From the NCBI GenBank assembly GCA_023150615.1, contig JAKLKO010000002.1:296775-360774 (forward strand): a DNA stretch of 64,000 bases, given 5' to 3'. Below the pieces are notes generated by a model. That model was not told where the DNA came from. It searched no databases and saw only the letters and a program-made list of their open reading frames with translations. This document shows positions 27,169 to 35,681 of this stretch, in pieces (the stretch's first letter is position 1; each line of letters starts with the position of its first letter). Source of the DNA: Phycisphaerae bacterium (GTDB lineage Bacteria; Planctomycetota; Phycisphaerae; UBA1845; UTPLA1). The position numbers were made by a program, and so were the translations under genes.

Positions 27169-29366
27169 GCCTCCCGTCCGACCCAATCCCTCTCGCTCCT
27201 CAGATCGACCGATACGCGAACAGATCTCGTCGTCGACAGCGCGGCACGCGATACATCCACCATCGCTCCATCACATCGGCGAGCCTGGCGGCAATTGGCC
27301 TTGTCCTGGCGCTGACGGCGCCGGTGGAGGCGTACATCGGACCGGGCGCGGGCATCGCGCTCGTGTCGTCGTTCTTCGTCGTATTCCTGGCCGTTCTCTC
27401 GGCCCTGCTGACCCTGATGACCTGGCCGATCCGCTGGATCATCCGCGCTATCCGCGGCCGACGGGCCATGCGAAACACCCGCGTCCGTCGCGTCGTGATC
27501 CTTGGGCTGGACGGGATGGAACCGTCGCTGGCCGAACGGTTCATGGCCGAAGGGAAGATGCCCAATCTCACGCGGCTTGCGGAAATGGGCACGTTCGCGC
27601 GACTCGGCACGACCATGCCGCCACTCTCGCCCGTCGCATGGTCGTCCTTTCTGACGGGCGTCAATCCGGGCAAGCACAACATCTTCGACTTCCTGACGCG
27701 CGATCCGAAGACCTACCTTCCGAACCTCTCATCCGTTCAGATCCGCGAACCGACGCGCTCGCTCCGCATCGGCCGCTACGTGATTCCCCTGTCGAAACCC
27801 GAGATCAAGCTCCTTCGGGGCAGCCGGCCGTTCTGGAACGTGCTCGGCGATCACGGCATTCCGTCCACGATCATCCGCGTACCGATCACGTGGCCGCCCG
27901 AGAAGTTCCGCGGCAACCTCCTCTCCGCGATGTGCGTGCCCGATTTGCGCGGCAGCCAGGGCATGTTCAGCTACTACAGCACGAACGCTGATTCGGTCCG
28001 CGAGCGGACCGGCGGCGAGCAGCTCTCCGCGCGGCGAGAAGGCGACACTGTCTACGCCGAGCTGATCGGCCCGCCGAACTCGATCCGACGCGACCTCGGC
28101 GTGATGAAATGTCCGTTCCGAATCCGGCTCGGACGCGACGGCCGGCCGGCGACGCTCTACGTCAACGGCCACCGCGAGCCGCTGACCGTAGGCCGGTACA
28201 CGCCGTGGATTCGCGTCTGCTTCAAGGCGGGCCTGGGCATCAAGGCTTACGGCATCTGCCAGTTCCTGCTCCGCAGGACCGAACCGGACGTCGAGATCTA
28301 CGTGACACCGATCAACATCGACCCGGAGAAGCCGGTCATGCCGATCGGCCACCCGTCGATCCTGAGCAACTACTACGCGAAGCGCATCGGGCCATACGCC
28401 ACGCTAGGGCTTGCCGAGGACACGTGGGCACTCAACGAAGAGCTGCTGACGGACGATGAGTTTTTGCATCAGTGCCTCGAAGCGGACGCCGAACGCGAGA
28501 AGATGTGGTTCGACGCACTCGAAAAGACACCGCGGGGGCTGGTCTGCTGCGTCTTCGACGGCACCGATCGGATTCAGCACACCTTTTGGCGCTACCTCGA
28601 CCGCGAGCATCCCGCACACCCGTCGAAGCGCGGCGGACCGCCGTCGAATGGACATGATCGCACGATCGAAGAGCTGTACGTGCGGATGGACCTCCTTGTC
28701 GGCGAAACGATGAAGCGCGTGCTCGACGAGAAGACCGTGCTGATGGTGATCTCCGACCACGGTTTCAACGCCTTCCGCCGCGGGATCGACCTGAACCGCT
28801 GGCTTATCGAGCACGGGTACATGGTGCTCAAGCCGGGCGCAGAGCACGAGTCTTATCTCCGCGCGGTGGACTGGTCCGCGACCCGCGCCTACGCTCTCGG
28901 ACTGGCGGGCATGTGGATCAATCAGCGCGGGCGCGAATCGCGAGGAATTGTCGCGTCTGAAGACGCGATGGCCTTGCGGAAGGAAATCGCCGCGCGACTC
29001 GGCGGGCTGATCGATCCGCAGACGGGCCAGCCCGCCATCGTGCGAGTGTACGATGCCCGCGACGTGTACAAAGGTCCCTATCGCGACAATGCGCCCGACC
29101 TGATCGTCGGCTACGCCGGCGGCTACCGCGTGGACTGGGACACCGCGATCGGAAAGGTCACCAACTCGATCTTCCACGACAATCGGAAGGCCTGGAGCGG
29201 CGACCACTGCATCGATCCGTCCCTGATCCCGGGAGTCTTGTTCTGCAACCGTCGCATCGCCTCGCCCGCGCCGCGGCTGATGGACCTCGGTGCGACAAGT
29301 CTGAACCTGTTCGGCATCGCCCCACCGCCGTACATGGATGGGCGGGCGCTCGAGGTCGGCGATTGA
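27165..29366 (+). CDS. membrane-anchored alkaline-phosphatase-superfamily phosphodiesterase (copy 1)
   Basis: The ATG at 27165 overlaps the upstream stop (ATGA) and gives 733 residues. An N-terminal hydrophobic segment with AYIGPGAGIALVSSFF and a second membrane segment (VFLAVLSALLTLMTWPIRW) precede the catalytic domain. Metal and nucleophile motifs of the type I phosphodiesterase/nucleotide pyrophosphatase family are visible: VILGLDGMEP, SPVAWSSFLTGVNPGKH, DGTDRIQHTFWRY, ISDHGFNAFRRG and the late SGDHCIDPSLIPG. The family cleaves phosphodiesters or phosphomonoesters; the substrate is not known. A second, related gene follows with stop and start overlapping by one base. Confidence 0.88.
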   Translation: MSLPSDPIPLAPQIDRYANRSRRRQRGTRYIHHRSITSASLAAIGLVLALTAPVEAYIGPGAGIALVSSFFVVFLAVLSALLTLMTWPIRWIIRAIRGRRAMRNTRVRRVVILGLDGMEPSLAERFMAEGKMPNLTRLAEMGTFARLGTTMPPLSPVAWSSFLTGVNPGKHNIFDFLTRDPKTYLPNLSSVQIREPTRSLRIGRYVIPLSKPEIKLLRGSRPFWNVLGDHGIPSTIIRVPITWPPEKFRGNLLSAMCVPDLRGSQGMFSYYSTNADSVRERTGGEQLSARREGDTVYAELIGPPNSIRRDLGVMKCPFRIRLGRDGRPATLYVNGHREPLTVGRYTPWIRVCFKAGLGIKAYGICQFLLRRTEPDVEIYVTPINIDPEKPVMPIGHPSILSNYYAKRIGPYATLGLAEDTWALNEELLTDDEFLHQCLEADAEREKMWFDALEKTPRGLVCCVFDGTDRIQHTFWRYLDREHPAHPSKRGGPPSNGHDRTIEELYVRMDLLVGETMKRVLDEKTVLMVISDHGFNAFRRGIDLNRWLIEHGYMVLKPGAEHESYLRAVDWSATRAYALGLAGMWINQRGRESRGIVASEDAMALRKEIAARLGGLIDPQTGQPAIVRVYDARDVYKGPYRDNAPDLIVGYAGGYRVDWDTAIGKVTNSIFHDNRKAWSGDHCIDPSLIPGVLFCNRRIASPAPRLMDLGATSLNLFGIAPPPYMDGRALEVGD

Positions 29367-31462
29367 TGAACGCAGTCGCAGCACGAACACCGATTCGACC
29401 TCCGCGATTCCGGCGCCCGCGCAGCGCGAGCCTTGCGGCGCGCGGGCTGATGCTCATGGCGGTCGCGGGCACGTGGGGCTGCGGACGCGACGATGCCCCC
29501 GCACCGGGAGTTCCCAGAATGCTCGTCATCGGCTTGGATGGAATGGAGCCGAGCCGCGCCGAGGCCCTGATGGCGGCCGGCCGATTGCCCAATCTGTCGA
29601 AGCTCGCCAAACGCGGCGGCTACGTGCGACTCGGGACGTCGATCCCGCCGCAAAGCCCGGTTGCATGGTCCGATTTCATCACCGGCGCCGACGCGGGCGA
29701 ACACGGCGTCTTCGATTTCATACACCGGAAGTTGCCGGACCCGACCGCGTTGTATTTCTCGACGAGCGAGATCAAGCCCGGCGCTACGCCGTGGCAGCTC
29801 GGCTCGTACCTCGTTCCAAAACCGTGGTCCGCACCCGAGAATGTCCTGCTGCGCCACGGCGTGCCCTTCTGGGATTATCTCGACGCCCGGGGCATCCCGG
29901 TCCAAATGTACCGACTGCCCGCCAATTTTCCGCCCAGCCCGTCCCGGCACGACAACGTGCGGGCCATCTCAGGCATGGGGACGCCCGACCTGCTCGCGTC
30001 GCAGGGAACGTACCAGTACTTCTCCCGCGACACCGATGTTCCTTACGGCGGCGAGGTCAAAGGCGGTGGCCGGAAGATGCGGATCCGCTTCAAGGGCGAC
30101 GTTCAGACCGCCGAGCTGCTCGGTCCGCCAAACCCGTTCGTCAAGGACCAACCCAACACGAAGCTCGACATTCGGATCTTTCCGGATGTGAAGCACGACG
30201 TTGCGAAGCTCCAATGGACCAACGAAAGTCTCGCGGGCGACGAGACGCGGGACGTCGTGCTCAACGTCGGCGAGTGGAGCGACTGGCAACCCGTCGCGTT
30301 CAAGACCGTTCCGTGGATTCAGCCCGGCGGCACGCGGGCGATCGTCCAGTTCTATCTGAAGCAGGTCCATCCGCGCATCCGGCTGTACGTCTCGCCGATC
30401 AACTTTGATCCGCGACACCCCGCGATGCAAATCAGCGAGCCGGCCGAATTCGCCGCGGAAGTGGCTTCCGAAATGGGTCCGTACGCGACGCTCGGATTCG
30501 CGGAGTCGTTCAAGGCGCTATCCCATCGAGTGCTGAGCGACGACGAGTATCGCGTCCAGGCCTACGCAGTGCTGTCGGAGCACGAACGCATGCTCGACTA
30601 CGCCCTGCGGCACTACCGCGGCGGGCTGCTGTTCTTCTATTTCTCCAGTTCGGACCTCATGGCCCACATGTTCTGGTGGCAGGGACAATCGAAGCATCCG
30701 GTGCGCAGCCCTGCCGACGCGGAGAAGTTCGACGCCGTGATCTCCGAAGTGTACGAAAAGCTCGACGCAGCGCTCGGGCGCGCCGTCGAAGCAATCGGCG
30801 AGAATGCGACCGTTCTCGTGTTGTCCGACCACGGTTTCAATAACTGGGGCCGTCAGGTCAACCTGAACAACTGGCTCCGCGACGAGGGCTATCTCGTGCC
30901 GAAGGACGCGAATGCCCCATGGTCGGGGATCCTGGAGAATGTCGATTGGACCCGCAGCCGCGCGTACGCCATCGGTTTGAACGGCATTTACCTGAACGTC
31001 CGGGGACGCGAAAAAGACGGCTGCGTGACGCCCGGGGCCGAACGCGAGGCACTGCTCCGGGAGATCAGCGAAAAACTGCTGACGCTGCGCGATCCCGAGT
31101 CTGACCGAAACGTGGTGAAGACCGTCTATCGCGCGGACGCGGTCTATCACGGGCCGCGCGCTGCGGAGGGTCCGGACCTGATCGTGGGCTACGACTCCGG
31201 CTTCCGGATTTCGGGCGACTCGGGCATCGGGCTGTTCGAGAAGGCCGTGGTTCAGGACAATCGCGATGCCTGGAGCGCCGATCACTGCATCGCGGCCGAG
31301 CTGGTGCCCGGCGTGCTGTTCTCGAATCGTCCGATCCTGCGGGCGACCCCATCGTTGATTGACCTCGCGCCGACGATTCTGGGAGAATACGCAATCCCCG
31401 TTCCGCCGCAGATGCGCGGCGGCAGCGTTTTCAAGGCGGCGGAGCTGGCGCGGACAAACTAG
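29366..31462 (+). CDS. secreted alkaline-phosphatase-superfamily phosphodiesterase (copy 2)
   Basis: The ATG at 29366 shares a base with the previous stop (TGATG), a classic re-initiation arrangement. The 698-residue product has an Arg-rich leader and a hydrophobic stretch ending AVAGTWGCGRDD, which may be a signal peptide or a weak lipobox. The catalytic domain parallels copy 1: VIGLDGMEPSRAEAL, SPVAWSDFITGADAGEHG, SSDLMAHMFWW, LSDHGFNNWGRQ and SADHCIAAELVPG. Conserved Asp and His ligands are present. The nucleophile serine of SSFLTG in copy 1 corresponds to Ser-Asp-Phe here (WSDFITG). The pair likely arose by duplication. Confidence 0.87.
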   Translation: MNAVAARTPIRPPRFRRPRSASLAARGLMLMAVAGTWGCGRDDAPAPGVPRMLVIGLDGMEPSRAEALMAAGRLPNLSKLAKRGGYVRLGTSIPPQSPVAWSDFITGADAGEHGVFDFIHRKLPDPTALYFSTSEIKPGATPWQLGSYLVPKPWSAPENVLLRHGVPFWDYLDARGIPVQMYRLPANFPPSPSRHDNVRAISGMGTPDLLASQGTYQYFSRDTDVPYGGEVKGGGRKMRIRFKGDVQTAELLGPPNPFVKDQPNTKLDIRIFPDVKHDVAKLQWTNESLAGDETRDVVLNVGEWSDWQPVAFKTVPWIQPGGTRAIVQFYLKQVHPRIRLYVSPINFDPRHPAMQISEPAEFAAEVASEMGPYATLGFAESFKALSHRVLSDDEYRVQAYAVLSEHERMLDYALRHYRGGLLFFYFSSSDLMAHMFWWQGQSKHPVRSPADAEKFDAVISEVYEKLDAALGRAVEAIGENATVLVLSDHGFNNWGRQVNLNNWLRDEGYLVPKDANAPWSGILENVDWTRSRAYAIGLNGIYLNVRGREKDGCVTPGAEREALLREISEKLLTLRDPESDRNVVKTVYRADAVYHGPRAAEGPDLIVGYDSGFRISGDSGIGLFEKAVVQDNRDAWSADHCIAAELVPGVLFSNRPILRATPSLIDLAPTILGEYAIPVPPQMRGGSVFKAAELARTN

Positions 31463-31512
31463 CGCCACTGCGAGTCCACCGGCCGCGGGCGGCGAGGCGT
31501 CGGAGACGATCG

Positions 31513-31716
31513 ATGTTCGGCGGAAACGTCAAGCTGGACAAGCAACTGCTTGAGCGGGTGAAGAAGTTCGCGGCGATCGCGGGTTACGCCACCCCCGAGG
31601 AATTCATCGCGCACGCGCTGGAAAAGCACCTCGCCGAGCTGGAAGCGGCGGAGAAGAGCGCCGATGGTGAGCAGGCAGTGCTCGATCGGCTTCGAGGTTT
31701 GGGTTACATCGAATAG
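31513..31716 (+). CDS. 67-residue helical protein, possible ribbon-helix-helix
   Basis: A small, charged protein beginning MFGGNVKLDKQLLERVKKFA. A strand-helix-helix pattern (KLDKQLLERVKKFAAIAGY, then TPEEFIAHALEKHLAELEAA) resembles ribbon-helix-helix proteins. The C-terminus VLDRLRGLGYIE matches the short tail seen in small proteins that accompany phosphatase or sulfatase genes. It is 50 bp downstream of the second phosphodiesterase in the same direction. A regulatory or accessory role is inferred only. Confidence 0.65.
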   Translation: MFGGNVKLDKQLLERVKKFAAIAGYATPEEFIAHALEKHLAELEAAEKSADGEQAVLDRLRGLGYIE

Positions 31717-31750
31717 CCCGCGACGACGCGCGTACTCGGGGATCCCGCCA

Positions 31751-32620
31751 TTGTCGACCATCAACACCATTTGCGGTGCCATCGCTGACGCCGTCTTCGC
31801 GCTGCTGAGTCCGCTCGGGCCCGCGGGCGCGTTGCTCGTCATCTCGCTCCTGACGGGCGTCGCGATGCTCGTGGTCTATCGTCTCGCGTCGAACCAGGCC
31901 GCATTGCGCCGCGTCCGCAACGACATCACCGCCAACTTGCTCGCCGTGCGGCTCTACCGCGACGAGATGTCGGTTGTGTTTCGGGCGCAGGCACGGCTGC
32001 TGTGGGCCACGGCACGGATGCTCGGCTACCAGGTCAAGCCGTTCTGCGTCATGGTCGCGCCGATGGTCCTCGCGCTGGCGCAGGTGGCGATGTGGTACCA
32101 GTACCGCCCGCTTCAGCCGGGTGACCAGTTCCTCGTCACGGTCCTGCTCAAGCCGAACCAGGAATCGCGCCTGACGGACCTGTCCCTGGCCCTGCCGGCA
32201 TCCGTTTCGCCGCAGACGCCCCCGCTGCGTATCGCTCCGTACGCCTCGGATCACGGCGCGGCGCCAAACGGCGAATTCACGCAGCGACTCCGCGCCGAGT
32301 CCGGCGCCGACGCGTCGATTCGAGTGGAACCCGCCCTCCTGCCGCCGCTCGAGCTTTCCATCGGCGGCGACTTCCGGCGCATCCGGCCCAGCGCCGGCGG
32401 GCCCTTCTGGCGGCAGTTGCTCTTTCCTGGCGGGCCGGTCCCGCCGCCGTCTTCACCCGTCCTTTCCGCGGCCGTGACCTATCCGCTGCGACAGGTCCAC
32501 GTGCCCGTGCTCTCCACCGTGTTCGGCTGGGTCGGTCTGGATCACTGGCTCGTGCATTACCTCGTCCTGGCCATGCTGGCCGCGTTTCTGCTCAAGCCGC
32601 TGGTCGGCGTCCAGTTCTGA
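31751..32620 (+). CDS. Oxa1/EMC3-like membrane protein
   Basis: A 289-residue protein from a TTG start at 31751; the frame is open to 31664, overlapping the previous gene. The first hydrophobic segment (GALLVISLLTGVAMLVVYRLAS) is followed by a long charged helical stretch, NQAALRRVRNDITANLLAVRLYRDEM, and then a membrane segment around PFCVMVAPMVLALAQVAMWY. This order (TM, cytoplasmic helical hairpin, TMs) is that of the DUF106/EMC3 branch of the Oxa1/YidC superfamily. About 130 extracytoplasmic beta-rich residues precede a final C-terminal membrane helix (HYLVLAMLAAFLLKPLVG). It closes the hydrolase-phosphodiesterase run. An insertase role is inferred from topology. Confidence 0.65.
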   Translation: MSTINTICGAIADAVFALLSPLGPAGALLVISLLTGVAMLVVYRLASNQAALRRVRNDITANLLAVRLYRDEMSVVFRAQARLLWATARMLGYQVKPFCVMVAPMVLALAQVAMWYQYRPLQPGDQFLVTVLLKPNQESRLTDLSLALPASVSPQTPPLRIAPYASDHGAAPNGEFTQRLRAESGADASIRVEPALLPPLELSIGGDFRRIRPSAGGPFWRQLLFPGGPVPPPSSPVLSAAVTYPLRQVHVPVLSTVFGWVGLDHWLVHYLVLAMLAAFLLKPLVGVQF

Positions 32621-32681
32621 TCCGGCGGTCGCGCCGCCCGAAGCCTCCGATTTTTCGGGAGAATTTCTTGCCCGCGACCTT

Positions 32682-32710
32682 GATATGCGGCATACTTATG
32701 CATAATATGC
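32682..32710. promoter_or_regulatory. AT-rich nested palindromes at the argR start (candidate ARG box)
   Basis: In otherwise GC-rich DNA, GCATACTTATGC (32690-32701; arms GCATA/TATGC), TTATGCATAA (32696-32705, a perfect 10-bp palindrome) and GCATAATATGC (32700-32710; arms GCAT/ATGC) overlap. A TTGATA box (32680-32685) precedes them. ARG boxes are AT-rich imperfect palindromes, so autoregulation by ArgR is a natural reading. Confidence 0.45.
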
Positions 32711-33180
32711 GATCTACGGGCCGGTCGTCCGACAAGCGCCATCGATGGAACGAGATTCGCCGTGCTGTGAACTCCGGCCGCGTCGCGACCCAGGCCGACA
32801 TCGACCGCTGGCTTCGCCGGCACGGCCACCGCGTCGATCAATCGACGCTCAGCCGCGACCTCGCCGAGCTGGGCATCCGGAAGCGGGCCGGTCGCTATGT
32901 GCTTGCCCCGGTGACGACGCGGCGAGCCCCCGGCCCGCAGGCGCTGGCGTCCGCCGTGTCGAGTTTCACGACCTGCGGACCGCATCTGATCGTCGTCCGC
33001 ACGTCGGTCGGACAGGCGCAGCCAGTCTCGCTTGCGATCGACCATCTCGCCGAGCCGTCGATTGTCGCGACTCTGGCAGGCGATGACACGATCTTTGTCG
33101 CGACGCACAACCGTCGCACGCAATCTGTCGCCCTGCGGCGGCTGGAGCAGTGGTTTGGAGAAAAGTATGAACGACACTAG
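32698..33180 (+). CDS. argR: arginine repressor
   Basis: ArgR is a hexameric winged-helix repressor that senses arginine. The product (160 residues from ATG 32698) has the N-terminal DNA-binding domain WNEIRRAVNSGRVATQADI with QSTLSRDLAELGIRK. The C-terminal oligomer/arginine domain shows HLIVVRTSVGQAQPVSLAID and the hallmark TLAGDDTIFVA. The start is uncertain: TTG 32668 has GGGAGA closely upstream, while ATG 32698 and ATG 32707 lie inside a palindromic element. Its end overlaps argG by 14 nt. It heads the argG-argH-proB-proA cluster. Confidence 0.93.
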   Translation: MHNMRSTGRSSDKRHRWNEIRRAVNSGRVATQADIDRWLRRHGHRVDQSTLSRDLAELGIRKRAGRYVLAPVTTRRAPGPQALASAVSSFTTCGPHLIVVRTSVGQAQPVSLAIDHLAEPSIVATLAGDDTIFVATHNRRTQSVALRRLEQWFGEKYERH

Positions 33181-34465
33181 GTGCGTACTTGCCTATTCGG
33201 GCGGACTGGACACCTCGGCCATCGTGCCGTGGCTCATCGACCAGGGTTACGAGGTCCACGCGGTCCTCGTCGACGTCGGTCAGGACGAAGCGATGGAGGC
33301 CCTGCGCGACAAGGCCCTCCGCTTTGGCGCCGAGTCCGCCGTGATACGCGATGCCAAGGCCGCCATGTTCGACGCCGTCGTGCCGTTCGCCATCGGCCTC
33401 GCGGCCACCTACGAAGGCAACTACCGGCTCGGGACCGCGCTTGCTCGTCCGTTCATCGCCGCGGAGCAGGTCCGCCGCGCTCAGGAACTCGGCGGCGCAA
33501 CCCTCGTCCACGGCGCGACCGGCAAGGGCAATGACCAGATCCGCTTTGAGTACGCCTACAAATCGCTCGCCCCGGGTTACCCGATACTGGCGCCGTGGAA
33601 GGTCTGGCCGTTCCGCGGACGCGCCGACCTCATCGGATACCTCCAGTCCAAGGGCGTACGCGACGACTTTGCCGTTACGAAGGAGTTCAGCTTCGACGAG
33701 AACCTCTGGCATCTGAGCGTCGAGGGCGGACCACTGGAGAATCCGGCCGGCGCGCTCGACATCGACGCCGTGCTCAAGCACGTCAGCGACCGCTTTGCCG
33801 GCGGCGTGCGCAAGGACAAGGCGCCCCGCATGGTGCGGATCGGATTCGATCGCGGCGTCCCGATCGAGATCGACGGGGCCGCGACGCCCCTGCCGGCCAT
33901 GATCGAACAGCTCAATCGCACGTTCCGCGCCGCGCCGTGGGCGTGGGACCTCGTGATCGAGAACCGCTTTACCGGCATCAAGTCGCGCGGCGTGTACATC
34001 AATCCGGCCGCGAAGCTGCTGCACCTCGCGATTGACGCGCTGGCCCGCTGCGTGCTCAACAAGTCCAGCTACGACTACTGGACGCGTCTTGGCCAGGAGT
34101 ACGGCACGCTGATCTACCGCGGCGAATACTTCACGGATCAGCGCCGTGCGCTCGAGGCCGCCGGCCGGTCGCTCATGTTGCTGCTGACCGGCGAGGTCTT
34201 GCTTGATCTGCGGAATGTGCCCTACGCGGCGCAGATTCAGGCCCCGCGCGGCCTGTTCCGCGAATCGCTCGCCACGTTTCAACACAGCCAGTTCGACCAC
34301 TCCGATGCAGACGGCTTCATTCGCCTGACCTGGCTGTCATCCGTCGGTCGACCGGTCTCGGAGGCCGCCCATGAAGACGCTCTGGAACCCACAGGCGGAG
34401 TTACATCCGACCTTTGCGCAACTGAATCGGTGCCTGGAGGCGGATTGGTTCCTGCTACCGTTTGA
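33167..34465 (+). CDS. argG: argininosuccinate synthase
   Basis: ArgG joins citrulline and aspartate with ATP. The ATG at 33167 has GGAG about eight bases upstream and gives 432 residues. Family motifs are the ATP loop LAYSGGLDTSAIVPWL, VHGATGKGNDQIRFE, PWKVWPFRGRADLI-like region and EFSFDENLWHLSVEGGPLE. Normal C-termini end near FIRL; here the protein continues about 45 residues beyond it, and 95 nt of that extension overlap the start of argH in another frame. This looks like loss of the original stop. It overlaps argR by 14 nt. Confidence 0.96.
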   Translation: MNDTRCVLAYSGGLDTSAIVPWLIDQGYEVHAVLVDVGQDEAMEALRDKALRFGAESAVIRDAKAAMFDAVVPFAIGLAATYEGNYRLGTALARPFIAAEQVRRAQELGGATLVHGATGKGNDQIRFEYAYKSLAPGYPILAPWKVWPFRGRADLIGYLQSKGVRDDFAVTKEFSFDENLWHLSVEGGPLENPAGALDIDAVLKHVSDRFAGGVRKDKAPRMVRIGFDRGVPIEIDGAATPLPAMIEQLNRTFRAAPWAWDLVIENRFTGIKSRGVYINPAAKLLHLAIDALARCVLNKSSYDYWTRLGQEYGTLIYRGEYFTDQRRALEAAGRSLMLLLTGEVLLDLRNVPYAAQIQAPRGLFRESLATFQHSQFDHSDADGFIRLTWLSSVGRPVSEAAHEDALEPTGGVTSDLCATESVPGGGLVPATV

Positions 34466-35681
34466 GATTCGACTGCAGCGCGCCCACGCCACGACGCTTG
34501 CCGCGGCGAACGTCCTATCGACCGCCGAGCGAGAGGCGATTGACGCGGCGCTGACGCAGATCGAACGCACGTTCGCCGGCCGACCATGCCCGGCGTCCGA
34601 CGCGGAGGATCTGCACACCTGGATCGAGTGGACCATCACGGACATCGCCGGCGACGCCGGGCGGAAGATCCACACGGCGCGCTCGCGAAACGACCAGGTG
34701 GCGACGCTGATCAAGCTCTACCTGCTTGATGCAGGCCAGGCGATTGCGGAGGCATTGCGTGGGCTGGCGCGCGTCTTCGCCCGACAGGCCATCGCCTGGA
34801 GCGACGTGATCCTGCCGCTGCAGACCCACATGCAGGCGGCGGCGCCGGGAAACGCAGGATTCTGGGCGATGCGCTTTGCCACGTCGTTCGACCGCGTAGG
34901 TCGAGCGCTCGAATCCGCTCGGGCAGAATGGCGACAATGGTGTCCGCTGGGGTCGTGTGCCGTCGCCGGCTCGTCGATCCCGATCGATCGGCGAATCCAG
35001 GCGCGGGAGCTGGGCTTTGAGCGACCCTCGCCCAACGCCCTCGACTCGACGAGCACGCGGGACGAATGCCTGGACTTTTTCGCCATCGCCGCCAAGGCGG
35101 CGCTGCATCTGCAATCGCTGGCCGCGGACGTGATCGGCTTTGCGCAGACGCCGTTCGGCTGGATCGTCTATCCGGGCGAGTTCGGGACTGGCTCGTCGAT
35201 GATGCCGAATAAGCGGAACCCGGACGCGGCCGAACTGATCCGCGGCGAGGCATGTGGCGTAGCGGCCGCCCACGCGCACGCGGTTCTGCTTCTGAAAGGA
35301 CTGCCGAGCGGGTATAATCGCGATCTTCAGTGTCTGAAGCCCGTCGTTCACGAGACGGCCGAGCGGCTGACGCAACTTCTTGGGGCAGCCGCCGCCTTGG
35401 CGGAACGTCTGGATTTTGACCGCGAGCGGATCGCTCTTTCGCTGCGCGAGGGGCACATCGCCGCGACGCTGCGAATGGAGGAATTCGTACGGGAAGGAAG
35501 GCCACTGCGGGAGGCGCACCGGGAGGTGGCGGAGTCATTGAGGGGATTGTCGGATCCCAAGGAGCTTCGATGGGCGGAACTGATCTCGAGATACCGCACA
35601 AGCGGCAGCGCAAGTCCGGACGAAACGCGCCGAGCCGCCGAAACGCTTCTGGCGGAACTCGACCGCGGAACGGCGGGGTAG
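34371..35681 (+). CDS. argH: argininosuccinate lyase
   Basis: ArgH splits argininosuccinate to arginine and fumarate. The 436-residue product starts MKTLWNPQAELHPTFAQLN. It has DLHTWIEWTITDIAGDAGRK, the RSRNDQVAT motif, HMQAAAPGNAGFW (the usual Gln-His region), and the flexible signature loop GTGSSMMPNKRNPDAAELIR with the catalytic Ser; it reads PNKRNPD where most have PQKKNPD. The start lies 95 nt inside argG and the end lies 112 nt inside proB, both out of frame. Translation is likely coupled across the cluster. Confidence 0.95.
   Translation: MKTLWNPQAELHPTFAQLNRCLEADWFLLPFEIRLQRAHATTLAAANVLSTAEREAIDAALTQIERTFAGRPCPASDAEDLHTWIEWTITDIAGDAGRKIHTARSRNDQVATLIKLYLLDAGQAIAEALRGLARVFARQAIAWSDVILPLQTHMQAAAPGNAGFWAMRFATSFDRVGRALESARAEWRQWCPLGSCAVAGSSIPIDRRIQARELGFERPSPNALDSTSTRDECLDFFAIAAKAALHLQSLAADVIGFAQTPFGWIVYPGEFGTGSSMMPNKRNPDAAELIRGEACGVAAAHAHAVLLLKGLPSGYNRDLQCLKPVVHETAERLTQLLGAAAALAERLDFDRERIALSLREGHIAATLRMEEFVREGRPLREAHREVAESLRGLSDPKELRWAELISRYRTSGSASPDETRRAAETLLAELDRGTAG

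Noticed and set aside
29440..29500. Lipobox in the second phosphodiesterase
   Set aside because: The sequence before the Cys is T-W-G, which departs from the L-A-G-C consensus, so a lipoprotein call was not made.
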